In this document: in pieces, positions 16,716 through 26,765 of the stretch | Numbering within the stretch: position 1 is the first letter of the stretch | How the letters are laid out: every line of letters begins with the position of its first letter | Assembly: GCA_002713215.1 (NCBI GenBank) | Contig: PAVO01000041.1 | Span: forward strand, 1-64,000 | DNA length: 64,000 nucleotides | DNA from: Crocinitomicaceae bacterium | GTDB lineage: Bacteria; Bacteroidota; Bacteroidia; Flavobacteriales_G; Salibacteraceae | Direction of reading: 5' to 3' | Position numbers and translations under genes: made by a program | The notes under the pieces: generated by a model | Database searches by the model: none | Told to the model about the DNA's origin: nothing | What the model saw: the letters and a program-made list of their open reading frames with translations, nothing else

Positions 16716-17033
16716 AATTTATTTTATTTTTTTGTGATTTTAATTTATTTTTAATGATTATGACCATCATTTAATGATGGTATTTTCTTTACTGGCTCTG
16801 TCACCATCAAAAGTGAAAGCCTTGCTTTTTCTTTTGCTCATAAGATTCCCCTCCTCCATTTTCATTAATCTGTTTGCTGAAAGTTGTTGTATTTTTTATT
16901 CAACTTTGCTTGAAGAAAATCTTCCTTTTTAACTTTTGAGGTACTCTGGGCTTGTAATTCACATGGAACTGTCCTGTAGAGATCAATGAGAGGCAAGAAG
17001 TATATTTGTGTTTTCATATAACGTTATATTTAG
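16716..17033. other. Decayed stretch between CusB-side genes and the HMA protein
   Basis: No intact gene. On the minus strand an ATG at about 17017 opens MKTQIYFLPLIDLYRT and reaches QAQSTSKVKKEDF before a stop after 49 codons, resembling the leader of a secreted HMA protein that has lost its domain. A palindrome ACCATCAT-TTA-ATGATGGT (16763-16781) lies closer to the HMA gene and could be a weak terminator or operator. Confidence 0.35.
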
Positions 17034-18344
17034 TTAGTTATTTGGAATAATAAACCGCATTGATTTTTCAACAGTATTTGCTTTCATTTTTACTATGTAC
17101 ATTCCTTGTTCAAGCTGTTTTACTGGCAAGAGAAATTGATGACTTCCTTCTTGCTTCATCCCTTCATTAAATACATGTATCAATTTTCCCTCTAAATTGT
17201 AAATCCCAACCTCCACATTCCCTTTCCGGTTGAGGGAGTATTCCAGTACACTGCTTCCATTAGTTGGATTGGGATAAATCCGGAAACCGTCAGTTTTAAT
17301 ATTCTCTGATTCAGATAGTCCCGTATTAACATTTGTAAAACTGAAAATATAAAGCCCGTTTTCTTCATCACTGGCAAGAATCTTATTTGTTCCCCAGAAT
17401 ATATAAACTCCAAAATTTCCTCCATAACCTGGGCCACTTAATAAAGAATCAGTGTCGTATTCCGCAGCAAGAAAGATATTTGTAGGATCAGCAATATTAA
17501 ATACCCGAAACCCAGCCCGGTAATATGACACAAAGGCATAATTTGCTTCCACATATAAATTGTGTACATAGGCATTGGGATCAGAAAAACTATCAACCAA
17601 TAATGGATTGGTAATATCAGAAATATCCCATACGGTAATGTCATTCTCATTTGGAGAAGCCAACTCATCACAGATAAAAAGATAATTACCATTTGCTGAA
17701 GGCCATCCGCTGTGATGAAACATACCTAATGATGGAACTGTTCCTAACGAAATTAATGTGTCCGGCTGACTAATATCAAATATTCTAGTACCGCAGTTGT
17801 CTGAAAAATCATACAGCAGTTGATTGACTATTGAAATATCATGCCCATCACACGTACTATCGGTATAAACGAGAGCTGGATTGAGCGGATCACTGTTTAA
17901 GTCAAATATTCGGATGCCCGGAGCAGACAGATACATATAACCACTATCGGAAATGGTGATATTATGCCCTCCAGGAAAGGAGCCTGACTGAACCGGACCG
18001 GAGGGATTGGTCAGGTCAATAATTTTCCCACTAACTGAAGGTGATTCAGCGACTACATAAGCATAATTTTTCCAGGTTTTTACATCAACGGCTTCTAAAC
18101 CATTACCGCTAATGGTACCCACCAGAGTAGGATTAGACGGGTCTGAAACATCGATAATACGTAATCCTGAAGTACTTGCACACAACAAGGCATATTGTTT
18201 ACCTGTAACGGTGTCTACATAGCCCCAAACCTCATGGATAGGTAATCCGGTAATCGATAATTTTCCAATTAGTGTAATGTTTTCCTGAGAAAAGCCAGTC
18301 AAAAATTGACTTATAAGGACACATGCAATTATTATCTTTTTCAA
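17034..18344 (-). CDS. LVIVD-repeat secreted protein with T9SS sorting domain
   Basis: A 436-residue protein of the choice-of-anchor-B/LVIVD beta-propeller type: repeated units such as LRIIDVSDPSNPTLVGTISG, IRIFDLNSDPLNPALVY, ITVWDISDITNPLLVDSF and FRVFNIADPTNIFLAAEY. Its C-terminus (FRIYPNPTNGSSVLEY ... EQGMYIVKMK) is a T9SS type A sorting domain. The start codon is TTG at 18344, supported by the signal peptide KKIIIACVLISQFLTGFS. It begins four bases after the CusB stop, so it is a fourth gene of the efflux operon; its role there is unknown. Confidence 0.85.
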   Translation of the reverse strand: MKKIIIACVLISQFLTGFSQENITLIGKLSITGLPIHEVWGYVDTVTGKQYALLCASTSGLRIIDVSDPSNPTLVGTISGNGLEAVDVKTWKNYAYVVAESPSVSGKIIDLTNPSGPVQSGSFPGGHNITISDSGYMYLSAPGIRIFDLNSDPLNPALVYTDSTCDGHDISIVNQLLYDFSDNCGTRIFDISQPDTLISLGTVPSLGMFHHSGWPSANGNYLFICDELASPNENDITVWDISDITNPLLVDSFSDPNAYVHNLYVEANYAFVSYYRAGFRVFNIADPTNIFLAAEYDTDSLLSGPGYGGNFGVYIFWGTNKILASDEENGLYIFSFTNVNTGLSESENIKTDGFRIYPNPTNGSSVLEYSLNRKGNVEVGIYNLEGKLIHVFNEGMKQEGSHQFLLPVKQLEQGMYIVKMKANTVEKSMRFIIPNN

Positions 18345-18348
18345 AATA

Positions 18349-20121
18349 TTATTTTATTTCCTGTTTCACTTCTCCACATTTAAGCATTGAAGCTCCGAAA
18401 TATGGATTTTTTATTTCTTTTTCGATACTCAACCATTCAGCTCCTTGGTCGTTGTTTGCCATTGGACAGTAATTAACAAATACTGGCCTGTCAACGGCCC
18501 CAAAGGTCTTAAACAACATTACCATTTGATCCGACATGTTTTTAAAGAGTGCTCTCATTTTTCCTATTTCGTTTGTGTTGCTTGCTTTTCTAAGCTCTTT
18601 TTCCAACGAATTACTATGCTTCATCCAAACATTATGTGCCTCCCCTTTAAATACACCCATATTTACTTTACTCAATACTATATTCATTTCTTTTGAAGCT
18701 GCGATAGCATTCTCTACATTATCATCTACAAGTGCATCTTTTAGCTTGAGATATGTATTCAATAAGGGTTTTAACTCTTCTTTCGCTTTGGGTCCAATGG
18801 AAATGCTTTTTGAATGAGCACTATGGTCGGTGTTTTGAGGCGTATTTCCACCTCCATGGTTGTGACCAGTCATAACAACCCCTCCTTCGGGATTCATCAT
18901 ACTTGGTTTACCTGCCAGTTGAGCGGCGGCATCTATACTAAATGTCCCGTTGGTAGCAATTTCTTCACCTGATTCCAACCCTGATAGGACAACATAACTA
19001 TCACCTAAAGCCGGCCCTAAGGTTACTTCTTTCATCATGAAACTTATCCCTTTTGTATTGGTGATTTTGGTATAAACAACCGAACGCTCACCAGTCCACA
19101 TTACCGCAGTTTTTGGAACAATCAATGCTTCCTGCTCATTATGAATTGGGCTTTCGATGGTTCCTAACACAAACATATCGGGCTTTAAACGCATACCAGG
19201 ATTGCTGATTTCCACACGAGCCGAAGCAACGCGAGTTTTAGGATTGATTACAGGATCTATAAACGATATTTTACCGTTGAAGATTTCTCCCGGAATTGAT
19301 TGAACAGTAAATTGAACTTTGTCTCTATTTTTTACCCAGGGTATATCACTTTCATAGACATCGAACAATACCCAAACCTTATTAAGGTTGGCCACCTCAT
19401 AAATGGTTTGACCTTTTTTAATGTAGTCGCCTAAGTTCACTTTTTTATTAAGAACAATCCCTGAAACATCAGCTAAAATGGGGAACTGTTCCTGAACAAC
19501 TCCACCTTTCAAAATTTGGTTAATCTGCTTTTCTGTGAGCTTCCAATTTTTCAATTTTTCGACGGCAGCTTGATACAACCTCGGTTGAGCTTCTTTGATT
19601 TTTTGAGCTTCAAATAACTCTTCCTGAGCGGTAACCAATTCAGGGGAATATACATGAGCCAATACCTGCCCTTTTTGAACTGACTCTCCGGTAAAACTCA
19701 CCATCAATTTTTCAATTCTCCCAGGAATATGAGATGATTGCGAAGTAACATTACGTTCATCAGCCTTAATCTTTCCATTCATGCGGACTTCTTTCACGGG
19801 CTTCTTTTTATAGATAATAGAAGTTTGCACATTTGCTAATTGCATAGCAGTTGGTGACATTTTTATTTCCATTGGATTATCGTCACTGCTTCCATCTGAA
19901 AGAGGAATTAAATCCATTCCGCAAAGTGGACATTGCCCGGGTTCGTTTTGCCGAATTTGAGGATGCATGGAGCAGGTCCAAATAGTATTTTCAGAATGCT
20001 CATGTTTGTTTTCAGCGACTTGTTCATTAGAAGAACCGCCAAATATTAACCAACCCAGAAATAACCCCAATACAAGTGTTCCCAGAGCGGTATAGATTGT
20101 CTTTTTATTTATGCTTTTCAT
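18349..20121 (-). CDS. cusB: CusB-like RND efflux periplasmic adaptor with YHS-type and DUF3347 domains
   Basis: A 590-residue membrane-fusion protein. After an N-terminal anchor, a heavy-metal-binding segment WTCSMHPQIRQNEPGQCPLC (about 49-68, Cys and Met ligands) precedes the barrel-sandwich hybrid (GRIEKLMVSFTGESVQKGQV) and beta-barrel domains (GKISFIDPVINPKTRVASAR). The C-terminal 150 residues form a DUF3347 module ending CPMANNDQGAEW and ASMLKCGEV. It links CusA to the outer-membrane channel and probably hands metal to the pump. Downstream of the OMF gene by 54 bases. Confidence 0.93.
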   Translation of the reverse strand: MKSINKKTIYTALGTLVLGLFLGWLIFGGSSNEQVAENKHEHSENTIWTCSMHPQIRQNEPGQCPLCGMDLIPLSDGSSDDNPMEIKMSPTAMQLANVQTSIIYKKKPVKEVRMNGKIKADERNVTSQSSHIPGRIEKLMVSFTGESVQKGQVLAHVYSPELVTAQEELFEAQKIKEAQPRLYQAAVEKLKNWKLTEKQINQILKGGVVQEQFPILADVSGIVLNKKVNLGDYIKKGQTIYEVANLNKVWVLFDVYESDIPWVKNRDKVQFTVQSIPGEIFNGKISFIDPVINPKTRVASARVEISNPGMRLKPDMFVLGTIESPIHNEQEALIVPKTAVMWTGERSVVYTKITNTKGISFMMKEVTLGPALGDSYVVLSGLESGEEIATNGTFSIDAAAQLAGKPSMMNPEGGVVMTGHNHGGGNTPQNTDHSAHSKSISIGPKAKEELKPLLNTYLKLKDALVDDNVENAIAASKEMNIVLSKVNMGVFKGEAHNVWMKHSNSLEKELRKASNTNEIGKMRALFKNMSDQMVMLFKTFGAVDRPVFVNYCPMANNDQGAEWLSIEKEIKNPYFGASMLKCGEVKQEIK

Positions 20122-20175
20122 TTGTTTTTCTTTTAATTTTCAATTGTTGAATGGAATTCACAAGCTCATTTCATC

Positions 20176-21414
20176 CTATTCTGTTTTTGAAGTGAGATTA
20201 TCCAGTTTAGCCAAAGCCACAAAAAATGCTTTAGTTGCGGTAGCAGTAGCTATTTGATATTGTAATAATTCTTGTTGCATTCGAAGGATTTCTTCAAAGT
20301 CTTTTCCTGAATTACTATAAGCTATCTCTAATAACGAAATGGCTTGTTTAGTGTTTGAAATTTGCACCTCGTACAATTCAATAAGCTGACGAGCTTTTTC
20401 CAATTCATACCATGCTATCTCATAATTTGAAACTAAGATGTTTTCGGTGTTTGTTTTATAATTTACAATGGCATCTTGTTTGAATTGTGCTTCTTTTGTT
20501 GCTGCTTTGTATTTTCTCCGATAAATTGGGATACTCATACTTACCATAGGCATAAACACATTCTTACCATTATCAGGTACTACCGCATCGGTTCGATCAC
20601 CTACAAAAACATAGTCCATTCCGATCCCAAACTTTGGCATACCTTGTTTTTTACTTAACCCCTCTTCTGCTTGAGCAGATTTCATTTTTAGGTCAAGTGA
20701 TTGCAATAGAGGGTGATTTGTCAATAAACTATCTTTGCGGTAATCTGTTGAAATTTCTATTAAACCGATCTCTTTTTCAACTTTAACTACAACCGAATCA
20801 GATCGGTTAAGCAGTTTATTAAAGTGAACATAAAGCGGTCGAAGTTGATCTTGTAACAATTTGATTTCTGTATCCGTGTTTTCAATCATGATATCAACAC
20901 GAATAACATCAACCATGCTACTTCTGTCATTCTTAAACCCTGTAGTTGCAAGTTGTTTGTAACTCCTTAAGATGGCTCTGTTTTCTTTTTGTAATCCAAT
21001 CTTTTGATTCACTTCGTAAATTGGATACCAACCAGATTTAACCTGCATGTAAAGTTCATTTTTCGCGTTTATGAACTCTTGATATTTAGCTTGTGCCAGT
21101 AATGCATGAACATTACCGGCCGTTTTGAGTGTCCCAAACCACGGAAACATTTGTGTTAGCCCTAGTTTAGCTTGTTGTGGTCCAACACGAGTTTCAACCG
21201 GACTGACAAAATATCCAAAAGAAAAGGTTGGGTCGGGCAAGCTATTGACCTGGGCCACCTTTTGCATAGCTGCTTCAAACTCTGCATATTTTGCTTTAAG
21301 CAAAGGGTTGTTCTCCGCAGCAATTTTTAAACTCTCCTCTAAAGATTGAGCACTAATGCTTGTACCCATACTACTTAAAAGGAGTGCCGTAATTATTAAA
21401 ATATATAGTTTCAT
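20176..21414 (-). CDS. TolC-family outer-membrane efflux channel (CusC-like)
   Basis: A 412-residue outer-membrane factor with signal peptide (ending SAQSL), and the two OEP helical repeats: EESLKIAAENNPLLKAKYAE with PDPTFSFGYFVSP near the N-terminus, and EISLLEIAYSNSGKDFEEIL-type sequence near the C-terminus. It provides the exit duct for the RND pump. The ATG overlaps the CusA stop by four bases, so translation is coupled; order in the operon is A-C-B. Confidence 0.92.
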   Translation of the reverse strand: MKLYILIITALLLSSMGTSISAQSLEESLKIAAENNPLLKAKYAEFEAAMQKVAQVNSLPDPTFSFGYFVSPVETRVGPQQAKLGLTQMFPWFGTLKTAGNVHALLAQAKYQEFINAKNELYMQVKSGWYPIYEVNQKIGLQKENRAILRSYKQLATTGFKNDRSSMVDVIRVDIMIENTDTEIKLLQDQLRPLYVHFNKLLNRSDSVVVKVEKEIGLIEISTDYRKDSLLTNHPLLQSLDLKMKSAQAEEGLSKKQGMPKFGIGMDYVFVGDRTDAVVPDNGKNVFMPMVSMSIPIYRRKYKAATKEAQFKQDAIVNYKTNTENILVSNYEIAWYELEKARQLIELYEVQISNTKQAISLLEIAYSNSGKDFEEILRMQQELLQYQIATATATKAFFVALAKLDNLTSKTE

Positions 21415-24400
21415 TTTGATTCCTTTTTAAGTTTATTTTCTTCTCTCCAACAATAAAGTACAGGTACAATAAAATAAGTGATGGATGCTACTATCATTCC
21501 TCCAAATGCCGGTATAGCCATGGGTATCATAATATCAGCTCCCCTACCTGTAGAGGTTAAAATCGGTAGTAATGCAATAATGGTCGTTGCTGAAGTCATA
21601 ATGGCTGGTCTGATTCGTCGTTGACCCGCTATAACCACCGCATTTCTGATTCCCACCAGGGTTATCGTTTTGTTTTTCTCAAAACTCTGATCCAGGTAGG
21701 TTCCCATTAAAACACCATCGTCCGTTGCAATCCCAAATAAGGCAATGAACCCTACCCAAACAGCGACACTTAGGTTTATCGAACGCATCTGAAATAAATC
21801 CCTCATACTAATATTAAATATGTCAAAACTGAAGAACCAATCTTGTCCATATAGCCATAGCATAACAAAGGCACCACTAAAAGCCATTGCAATACCAGTA
21901 AAAATCATTAAGGAGGTGCTTACTGATTTGAATTGGAAATAGAGTATTAAGAAGATGATTACCAATACCAAGGGCACAATGATAGCCAGCCGCTTTTCTG
22001 CCCGCACCTGGTTTTCATAACTACCTGAAAACTTATAGCTTACTCCTGAAGGAACGACCAAGGCCCCTTGATCAATTTTATTTTGGATAAATCGTTGAGC
22101 CTCTTCTACCACATCCACTTCAGCATATCCTTCTTTTTTATCCAACAACACATAGCCATTTAGGAAAGTGTCTTCACTCTTTATTACCTGAGGACCTCTT
22201 ACATATTCAATATCCACCAATTCTATCAGTGGTACTTGTACACCTGTAGGTGTTGAGATAAAAACCTTTCCTAGCTTATCCGGATCATCTCTTAGCTCCC
22301 TGGGATACCTAACCCGAACAGGAAAACGTTCTCTCCCTTCAACAGTTGAAGTAATTTGCACTCCGCCAATGGCAATTTCTATCGTTTGTTGTACATCTTC
22401 AATATTCAATCCATATCGAGAAATAGCATCTCGATTAATGTTAAAATGTAAATAGGGTTTTCCCACAATACGATCCGCAAAAACCGCTTCTGTTTTAACC
22501 GATGGAACTTCCTTTAAAATGGCCTCCAGTTCTAATCCAAACTTCTCAATGGTTTTTAAATCGGGCCCGAATACCTTAATTCCCATTGGAGCTCTCATTC
22601 CGGTTTGCAACATAACCAAGCGCGTTTCAATGGGTTGTAGTTTCGGAGCCGAAGTAACGCCTGGAATATTCGCCACTTTAACAATTTCATTCCATATATC
22701 GTTCGGTGAACGGATATGAGCTCTCCAATTTCTGAAGTATAATCCATTGGCATCAGGAATAAGCTCTTCTTCCGATATGCCCTGCTCCAAAGCCTTTTCA
22801 TTAGTAATAACATCTCCAGAGGTGAGTACAAAACGATCTTCTTTATCAACTTTAAACCGATCTCTACGCCCTTTTTTGTTAAGCATGTATTCAGGTTTAT
22901 AATTAATAATGTTCTCATACATGGATATGGGTGCCGGATCCAAAGCAGATTCAACTCTACCCATTTTTCCAACAGTAAGCTCCACTTCAGGAATGTTAGC
23001 TAACAACATGTCTAGTTGTTGAACAACAATCTTATTTTGTTCTACTCCAGCGTGAGGCATTGAGGTAGGCATTAAAAGATAACTTCCTTCATCTAATGCA
23101 GGCATAAATTCTTTTCCAAGTCCTGGTAAAGAATGGGACAAGCCAGCCCAAACAGAAGTAGTTCTAACATTAACCCCCACTTTATCAAGGCCCAATGCAA
23201 CAAATCCAAAAATGGAGTTAAAGCCCAACCAGGCGGTTGTACCAAACAACATAACGCTAGTAGGAATAAGCAAGAACTTAACTTTATTGGCTAAACACCA
23301 ATTCAGGATTTTCACATAGTATTTTTCAAGTGTATAAAACGCTACGAGAATGGTGGTTACGGTTGTTGCAACAAAGACAAAGTTCCAAAGCAATGATACT
23401 CCCGCTCCAAGAGGCATCCAATATTTAGCTAACAACCATACCACTGAAACAACTGTGATGATCAGTGCTAAGTTTTTTGTGAAGAAGTTTTGTTTTGGAC
23501 TGTATTCTGTAATGAACCATGCAGCACCAAAAGCCATTAACGTTAAACCTCCCCAAACGCTTTCCCATATTGCGATAATTAAACCACCAACGATCAACAA
23601 AACATTTATTAGCTTCCCTTTCGCATTTTTGTTGATTTTGATTCCAAATACCCAGTGAGCCAAGGTTGGCAATATGATTAAGGCTACAATTAAGGATGCT
23701 ATCAAGGCAAAAGTTTTTGTAAAAGCCAAGGGTCTAAATAACTTACCTTCAGCCGCTTCCATGGTAAACACGGGTACAAAGCTCACAATTGTAGTTGCCA
23801 CTGCAGTTACAATAGCAGAACTAACCTCTGCAGCTGAATTATAAATGGTATTGATTAACTTTTGTCCTGGCGAGGCTTCATCAATGTGTTTAATTACATT
23901 TTCAGAAAGGACTATTCCTAAATCCACCATGGTGCCAATAGCAATGGCAATTCCTGAAAGCGCAACAATATTTGCATCCACGCCAAAATAACGCATGGCG
24001 ATAAATACCATTAATACTGCTATTGGCAATAAGGAAGAAATAAGGATGGAAGCTCTTAAATTCAGCACCATCACAATAACAACTAGAATGGTAATAAGTA
24101 GCTCTAGTGAAAGTGCCTCTTCCAGTGTACCAAGGGTTTCATAAATTAACTGGGTTCTGTCATAAAAAGGAATAATGGTCAATTGGCTTTCTACGCCGTT
24201 AGCTAATGTTTTTTTAGGAAGGCCTGGTGCTATTTCTTTTATTTTTTCCTTTACATTATTTATTACATGTAGGGGATTAGATCCATACCTAGCAATTACA
24301 ACACCTCCAACCACCTCAGCTCCATCTTTATCTAAAACACCTCTTCTAGTAGCTGGACCAAGAGTAACTACACCAATATCTTTTACTCTAATAGGTACAT

Positions 24401-25211
24401 TGTCATGAACTGCAACTACTGCCTTTTCAATATCTTCCACAGATTTTACATATCCCAAGCCCCTAACTAGGTATTCTGCCTTATTAATCTCTATGGTTTT
24501 TGCTCCTACATCGCGGTTTGATTTCTTAACCGCCATCATTACTTTATGAAGCGGGATGTCATAGATTCTTAAAGCATCCGGATTCACATCTATTTGATAC
24601 TCTTGAACATATCCGCCGATAGAAGCAACTTCAGAAACACCATCGACGGCATTTAATCCATACTTTACGTAAAAGTCCTGAGCAGTTCGGATTTCATGTA
24701 AATCCCATCCCCCGGTTGGATTTCCTTCTTTGTCCCTTCCTTCGATGGTGTACCAATACACCTGACCAAGGGCAGTGGCATCCGGGCCTAATGCTGGTTG
24801 GACACCTTGTGGTAATAACCCCGAGGGGAGTGAGTTGAGTTTTTCCAGGATTCGAGAACGAGACCAGTAAAAATCTATGTCCTCTTTAAAAATGATAAAA
24901 ATACTGCTGAAGCCGAAAATGGAAGAGCTCCTAATTGATTTAACTCCAGGAATACCAAGTAAGGAAGTTGTTAATGGATAGGTTATTTGGTCTTCTATAT
25001 CCTGTGGAGATCGTCCCATCCATTGAGTAAAAACAATTTGTTGATTTTCTCCAATATCTGGAATGGCATCAACAGGTACCGGATCTGAAGGTAACATACC
25101 AATTTTCCAACCAAATGGAGCGGTGACAAGACCCCAGCAAACAAACAGTATTATTAGCAATACTGTTACTAATTTATTTTCAAGAAAAAATTTTATTATT
25201 CGATTTATCAT
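21411..25211 (-). CDS. cusA: CusA/CzcA-family heavy-metal RND efflux pump
   Basis: A 1266-residue inner-membrane RND transporter. It has the family N-terminus (FFLENKLVTVLLIILFVCWG), the docking segment DPVPVDAIPDIGENQQIVFT, the TM4 proton-relay motif AIAIGTMVDLGIVLSENVI, and matching GIATDDGVLMGTYLDQSF in the second half. Usual members are about 1030-1050 residues. Here an extra stretch of about 150 residues with several hydrophobic helices (around 530-680) sits after TM6, plus a loop insertion near residue 740-830 (RRDRFKVDKEDRFVLTSG). Substrate Cu/Ag is inferred from neighbours; divalent ions remain possible. Confidence 0.95.
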   Translation of the reverse strand: MINRIIKFFLENKLVTVLLIILFVCWGLVTAPFGWKIGMLPSDPVPVDAIPDIGENQQIVFTQWMGRSPQDIEDQITYPLTTSLLGIPGVKSIRSSSIFGFSSIFIIFKEDIDFYWSRSRILEKLNSLPSGLLPQGVQPALGPDATALGQVYWYTIEGRDKEGNPTGGWDLHEIRTAQDFYVKYGLNAVDGVSEVASIGGYVQEYQIDVNPDALRIYDIPLHKVMMAVKKSNRDVGAKTIEINKAEYLVRGLGYVKSVEDIEKAVVAVHDNVPIRVKDIGVVTLGPATRRGVLDKDGAEVVGGVVIARYGSNPLHVINNVKEKIKEIAPGLPKKTLANGVESQLTIIPFYDRTQLIYETLGTLEEALSLELLITILVVIVMVLNLRASILISSLLPIAVLMVFIAMRYFGVDANIVALSGIAIAIGTMVDLGIVLSENVIKHIDEASPGQKLINTIYNSAAEVSSAIVTAVATTIVSFVPVFTMEAAEGKLFRPLAFTKTFALIASLIVALIILPTLAHWVFGIKINKNAKGKLINVLLIVGGLIIAIWESVWGGLTLMAFGAAWFITEYSPKQNFFTKNLALIITVVSVVWLLAKYWMPLGAGVSLLWNFVFVATTVTTILVAFYTLEKYYVKILNWCLANKVKFLLIPTSVMLFGTTAWLGFNSIFGFVALGLDKVGVNVRTTSVWAGLSHSLPGLGKEFMPALDEGSYLLMPTSMPHAGVEQNKIVVQQLDMLLANIPEVELTVGKMGRVESALDPAPISMYENIINYKPEYMLNKKGRRDRFKVDKEDRFVLTSGDVITNEKALEQGISEEELIPDANGLYFRNWRAHIRSPNDIWNEIVKVANIPGVTSAPKLQPIETRLVMLQTGMRAPMGIKVFGPDLKTIEKFGLELEAILKEVPSVKTEAVFADRIVGKPYLHFNINRDAISRYGLNIEDVQQTIEIAIGGVQITSTVEGRERFPVRVRYPRELRDDPDKLGKVFISTPTGVQVPLIELVDIEYVRGPQVIKSEDTFLNGYVLLDKKEGYAEVDVVEEAQRFIQNKIDQGALVVPSGVSYKFSGSYENQVRAEKRLAIIVPLVLVIIFLILYFQFKSVSTSLMIFTGIAMAFSGAFVMLWLYGQDWFFSFDIFNISMRDLFQMRSINLSVAVWVGFIALFGIATDDGVLMGTYLDQSFEKNKTITLVGIRNAVVIAGQRRIRPAIMTSATTIIALLPILTSTGRGADIMIPMAIPAFGGMIVASITYFIVPVLYCWREENKLKKESK

Positions 25212-25288
25212 AGCAATTCAATTAAATGAAAAATGAGAATTTGACCATATATCGGCCAAGAGGATGAGTCATCCTCGCTATGATAATT

Positions 25289-25702
25289 CTATATCAGAAA
25301 AGTTTGGAAAGCAACTTGGAAATCACGAATCAACAACGGAGGTGCTAAACCATGATAAACTTTTTGGTGCCTAGAGAAATTGTTTGGATTAACAAAATAT
25401 ACGGGTTTTACAAATGTAAACTCTACATCATTAATATTGTTTTGCCTTGAAAGTTGGTAATCATGATCCGTATCAATTGAAACGTATAAGTTTTCGCAAC
25501 ACTTTTTAGCAAATGAAGCTTGTTCATCAGAACCGTCTGAAGTTGTTTCCTTTGATCCAGACATACCACAGTCGAGCGAGTGGTTTCCAAACCCTACTGC
25601 AACCTCTACAAACTCACCTTCACAAAGATGAGCGGCATAAGATACGTCGCTGCTACTTAATAGTAACAACACAGTAAGAATAATGGAAATTAACTTCTGC
25701 AT
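25289..25702 (-). CDS. HYC_CC_PP-family secreted protein
   Basis: A 137-residue secreted protein with a signal peptide ending SYAAHLC. The family name motifs can be seen: the AHLC segment after the signal, the Cys pair in FAKKCCENLYV, and a PP pair near the C-terminus (GLAPPLLIR). This short Bacteroidota family regularly precedes metal efflux genes; a thiol-based metal-binding role is suspected. It lies 77 bases upstream of cusA and is probably the first gene of that operon. Confidence 0.75.
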   Translation of the reverse strand: MQKLISIILTVLLLLSSSDVSYAAHLCEGEFVEVAVGFGNHSLDCGMSGSKETTSDGSDEQASFAKKCCENLYVSIDTDHDYQLSRQNNINDVEFTFVKPVYFVNPNNFSRHQKVYHGLAPPLLIRDFQVAFQTFLI

Positions 25703-25956
25703 CTTTGCAAAGGTATCAAATTAAAAAGAGTACAGCAAAAGCCATACCGACCATTATAATGTTTTTAACAATTATAACAATGGTCATTGGCAAATTGAAG
25801 ACAATGGTCAAGTTAGTTCAACTGGAGAATATGATAAGAAGGGTATTAGACTGGTATGTAGGAGCGTTTTAGAAGAGGATTCTAAATTCGGAATTTTCTA
25901 AATCATTTCTTTAGCGATCTTTAAGAGATATTACGTTCAATTATCGGAACAATTGA
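25703..25956. other. Intergenic stretch with a possible coding relic on the plus strand
   Basis: No complete gene. The plus strand between about 25724 and 25901 has two partial frames that read protein-like: HYNVFNNYNNGHWQIE, and after an apparent shift near 25800, SSTGEYDKKGIRLVCRSV ending at a stop. It looks like the C-terminus of a decayed gene opposite to its neighbours. The gap separates the metal island from the TonB/DUF4249 pair. Confidence 0.3.
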
Positions 25957-26754
25957 CTATTGTTGATATACTGATACATTAATCTCAATTTGATTAATCG
26001 CAGTAAACACCCCAAGACCATTTTCAATATTAGAAATTGGTTCAGAAAGACTCAATGAGCTCTGACCAATATTCTCATAAAAGTTCACATATTCTTCATT
26101 AAGTTTCATCACCGACAGCTTATACTTTCCAAAGAACAAAAAATGCCTTCGCGTGTCTAAATTGTAGCTGTTAGCGTTTGTTGGATCAGTAGAAACAACT
26201 CTGTATTTTGGGAACTCTTCTTCATTCAAAGACTCGTTTATTGGGTTATAGTCAGTTTCCAAATATTCTATAATTATTACATGATAATCATTGTTTGGGT
26301 TGTCCCATGTAACTAATGTTTTTGGCTGACTCCCGGGGGTTACGCTTTCAGGGATTCCTAATGCTAAGGGAGTAACCTCAACATTAACAGGAATGGTTGG
26401 AACGGTTGTACGGGCCACAATTTGATAAGACTGATAGTTAAACCTTAAAATATATTCTTGCCCTTCTTCCACATACACATTATTGTTGGAAAAAGAACCG
26501 GGTAAGGAAGAGTCTGGTACTAAAAGAAAAACCTCTTCTCTATTCTCAATAAATACACTTAATGAATCTAAATCGCCATTGGAAACTTCATCGGTTCCAA
26601 AAACCAAAACCTTCGATAAAGTAATTTGAGGATTGCTTCCTGCTTCCAATATCCCTTCTACCACTATTTCCTTTCTAACGGTATCGGCCGTTGAGTCCAA
26701 TTTTGAGCATCCAACGCTTAACAATAATAGTACAATGAATATTGTGTTTTTCAT
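25957..26754 (-). CDS. DUF4249 lipoprotein
   Basis: A 265-residue lipoprotein (signal LLLLSVGCSK) beginning its mature part with RKEIVVEGILEAGSNPQITL, the strand-turn pattern of DUF4249, with later elements YVEEGQEYILRF and TTVPTIP. DUF4249 proteins are nearly always encoded after a TonB-dependent receptor, as here (12-base gap), and are thought to be its surface lipoprotein partner in the way of SusD, although their substrate is unknown. Confidence 0.85.
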   Translation of the reverse strand: MKNTIFIVLLLLSVGCSKLDSTADTVRKEIVVEGILEAGSNPQITLSKVLVFGTDEVSNGDLDSLSVFIENREEVFLLVPDSSLPGSFSNNNVYVEEGQEYILRFNYQSYQIVARTTVPTIPVNVEVTPLALGIPESVTPGSQPKTLVTWDNPNNDYHVIIIEYLETDYNPINESLNEEEFPKYRVVSTDPTNANSYNLDTRRHFLFFGKYKLSVMKLNEEYVNFYENIGQSSLSLSEPISNIENGLGVFTAINQIEINVSVYQQ

Positions 26755-26765
26755 ACTGCTCTTCC

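Noticed and set aside
22595-22972. 125-codon minus-strand frame inside cusA
   Set aside because: Shadow of the RND pump gene; its sequence shows no domain and cusA is intact across it.
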